A stretch of DNA of 64,000 nt from Algoriphagus terrigena DSM 22685 (GTDB lineage: Bacteria; Bacteroidota; Bacteroidia; Cytophagales; Cyclobacteriaceae). A model generated the notes under the pieces. It had not been told where the DNA came from, searched no databases, and saw nothing but the letters and a program-made list of their open reading frames with translations. The stretch's first letter is position 1. Every line of letters begins with the position of its first letter. A program made the translations under genes and the position numbers. The stretch is taken from contig NZ_AUBW01000017.1 in the NCBI RefSeq assembly GCF_000429445.1, positions 62,001 through 126,000 of the forward strand. Direction: 5' to 3'. Shown here piece after piece: positions 63,282-64,000 of the stretch.

Positions 63282-64000
63282 TTATTTGTAAAGACTGTTG
63301 AAAAGCATCTTGAATGTGCCGTGTGATTGACCTCTGAAAGTGATCTCCGGGCCATAAGCGTAAAACTTGCCCTTACCCACCTGCGCTTCAAACGCCGTCA
63401 CGCCATTTTTTAAATACTGCTGACCCCAAGCCCAGCCGCTTTTCAAAGGTGGCTCAGTTCCAAACCAAGCCAAAGGCTTGATCCCATTCAAGCCCGCTTC
63501 CGGCGCCAGTTTGAAAACAGGGCTGTTGTTAAACAAGACATTTGCAGTCTCCCCCATGCCATAGTTAGCAGGAGAAGTCGTGTCCACGTGCATCTCTAAG
63601 ATACTGCCCGGGATGTAGTATTTATCCCCAGTCAATGATTTCTCCTTGCCGTCCACGATCTCGACCAACGCATTGGAAACGGGGAGCTTCAACTGGTAAG
63701 CGAGCGCAGTGGCGGGACCGACAGCGACAATTTCGCCTCCATTTTCAAGGAATGATTTCAGCTGAGGAATCGATTTATCGACAGACATCCTTCCTGTCAT
63801 GTGGTGGTATTCGGCCGGGATATCTTCATTTTTCGCAGAAGAGCCTCCGCCATATCCCCCACCTCCGGGGATTCCAGGTCCGATGAACAAGATCACGTCG
63901 TATTTTTCATTCAGGTCCCCGCCATCGATCTCCTGTGGGAAAATCAAACTGTACTCGAAATGAAACTGCTCCATCATCCATCTCACCCATCCTGATGGCA
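63282..64000 (-). CDS. C-terminal part of an M14-type metallopeptidase-family protein (partial)
   Basis: The last 239 or so codons of a longer gene; the frame runs off the right edge, reading PSGWVRWMMEQF there. The visible part is a class I glutamine-amidotransferase-like domain: YDVILFIGPGIPG, LKSFLENGGEIVAVGPATAL and KGKFYAYGPEITFRGQSHGT. Such a domain follows the zinc carboxypeptidase domain in large Bacteroidota M14 proteins, which is the basis of the call; the catalytic domain itself is outside the window. Confidence 0.7.
   Translation of the reverse strand, partial: PSGWVRWMMEQFHFEYSLIFPQEIDGGDLNEKYDVILFIGPGIPGGGGYGGGSSAKNEDIPAEYHHMTGRMSVDKSIPQLKSFLENGGEIVAVGPATALAYQLKLPVSNALVEIVDGKEKSLTGDKYYIPGSILEMHVDTTSPANYGMGETANVLFNNSPVFKLAPEAGLNGIKPLAWFGTEPPLKSGWAWGQQYLKNGVTAFEAQVGKGKFYAYGPEITFRGQSHGTFKMLFNSLYK

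Overview
This window looks like a chromosomal segment of a Bacteroidota bacterium, probably of the family Cyclobacteriaceae (Algoriphagus-like; the genus is inference). The support is a SusC/SusD pair, a fused LpxC-FabZ enzyme inside an lpxD/lpxC-fabZ/lpxA cluster, a PorX-type response regulator with a PglZ domain, FG-GAP/ASPIC proteins, and promoters of the TTTG...TAnnTTTG type. I saw no rRNA, tRNA, CRISPR array, insertion sequence or prophage genes. Nearly all the DNA is ordinary, densely packed chromosome.

Layout. 1-1,000: end of a probable aminotransferase gene, then tyrA. 1.3-11 kb: an ASPIC/FG-GAP protein and a vanadium-haloperoxidase-like protein, convergent with a SusC/SusD operon. 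11.4-15.6 kb: a MarR regulator with its EamA exporter behind two operator-like palindromes, then small enzymes (YdeI-like, kelch, VOC, small tyrosine phosphatase). 15.7-21 kb: a polysaccharide deacetylase lipoprotein, a DNA exonuclease/ATP-dependent DNA ligase pair, and a DoxX-like membrane protein. 21-28 kb: an orphan Pycsar-type effector, a TPR histidine kinase, a SIMPL protein, a B12-binding radical SAM protein and a DUF1456 protein. 28-37.6 kb: dienelactone hydrolase, an unknown protein, an MgtC/DUF4010 transporter, cupin, thioesterase, GH20 hexosaminidase, a gluconate permease, an SDR and DUF2071. 37.7-41.3 kb: a secreted TIM-barrel protein with a PVC-type haem protein. 41.5-46.4 kb: DEAD helicase, SF1 helicase, AcpH, a membrane protein and pyrophosphatase.

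46.4-53.3 kb is the most unusual region. Four tightly packed minus-strand genes encode an E1-like/nitroreductase fusion (Rv1355c family), an unrecognised protein that may be a GNAT/LuxI-like acyltransferase, a 7TM-DISM sensor histidine kinase and a REC-histidine kinase. A single-domain response regulator closely related to that REC domain is divergently transcribed. I infer one module that makes or modifies a small molecule and senses a signal.

53.3-64 kb: an operon porX-tsaE-ald, divergent from an HD hydrolase gene that leads into the lipid A cluster (lpxD, lpxC-fabZ, lpxA, an ABC ATPase), then a small lipoprotein, an EcsC protein and the C-terminal end of an M14-type peptidase cut by the window edge. 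A degenerate intergenic element recurs upstream of tyrA, the kelch gene and lpxC-fabZ.
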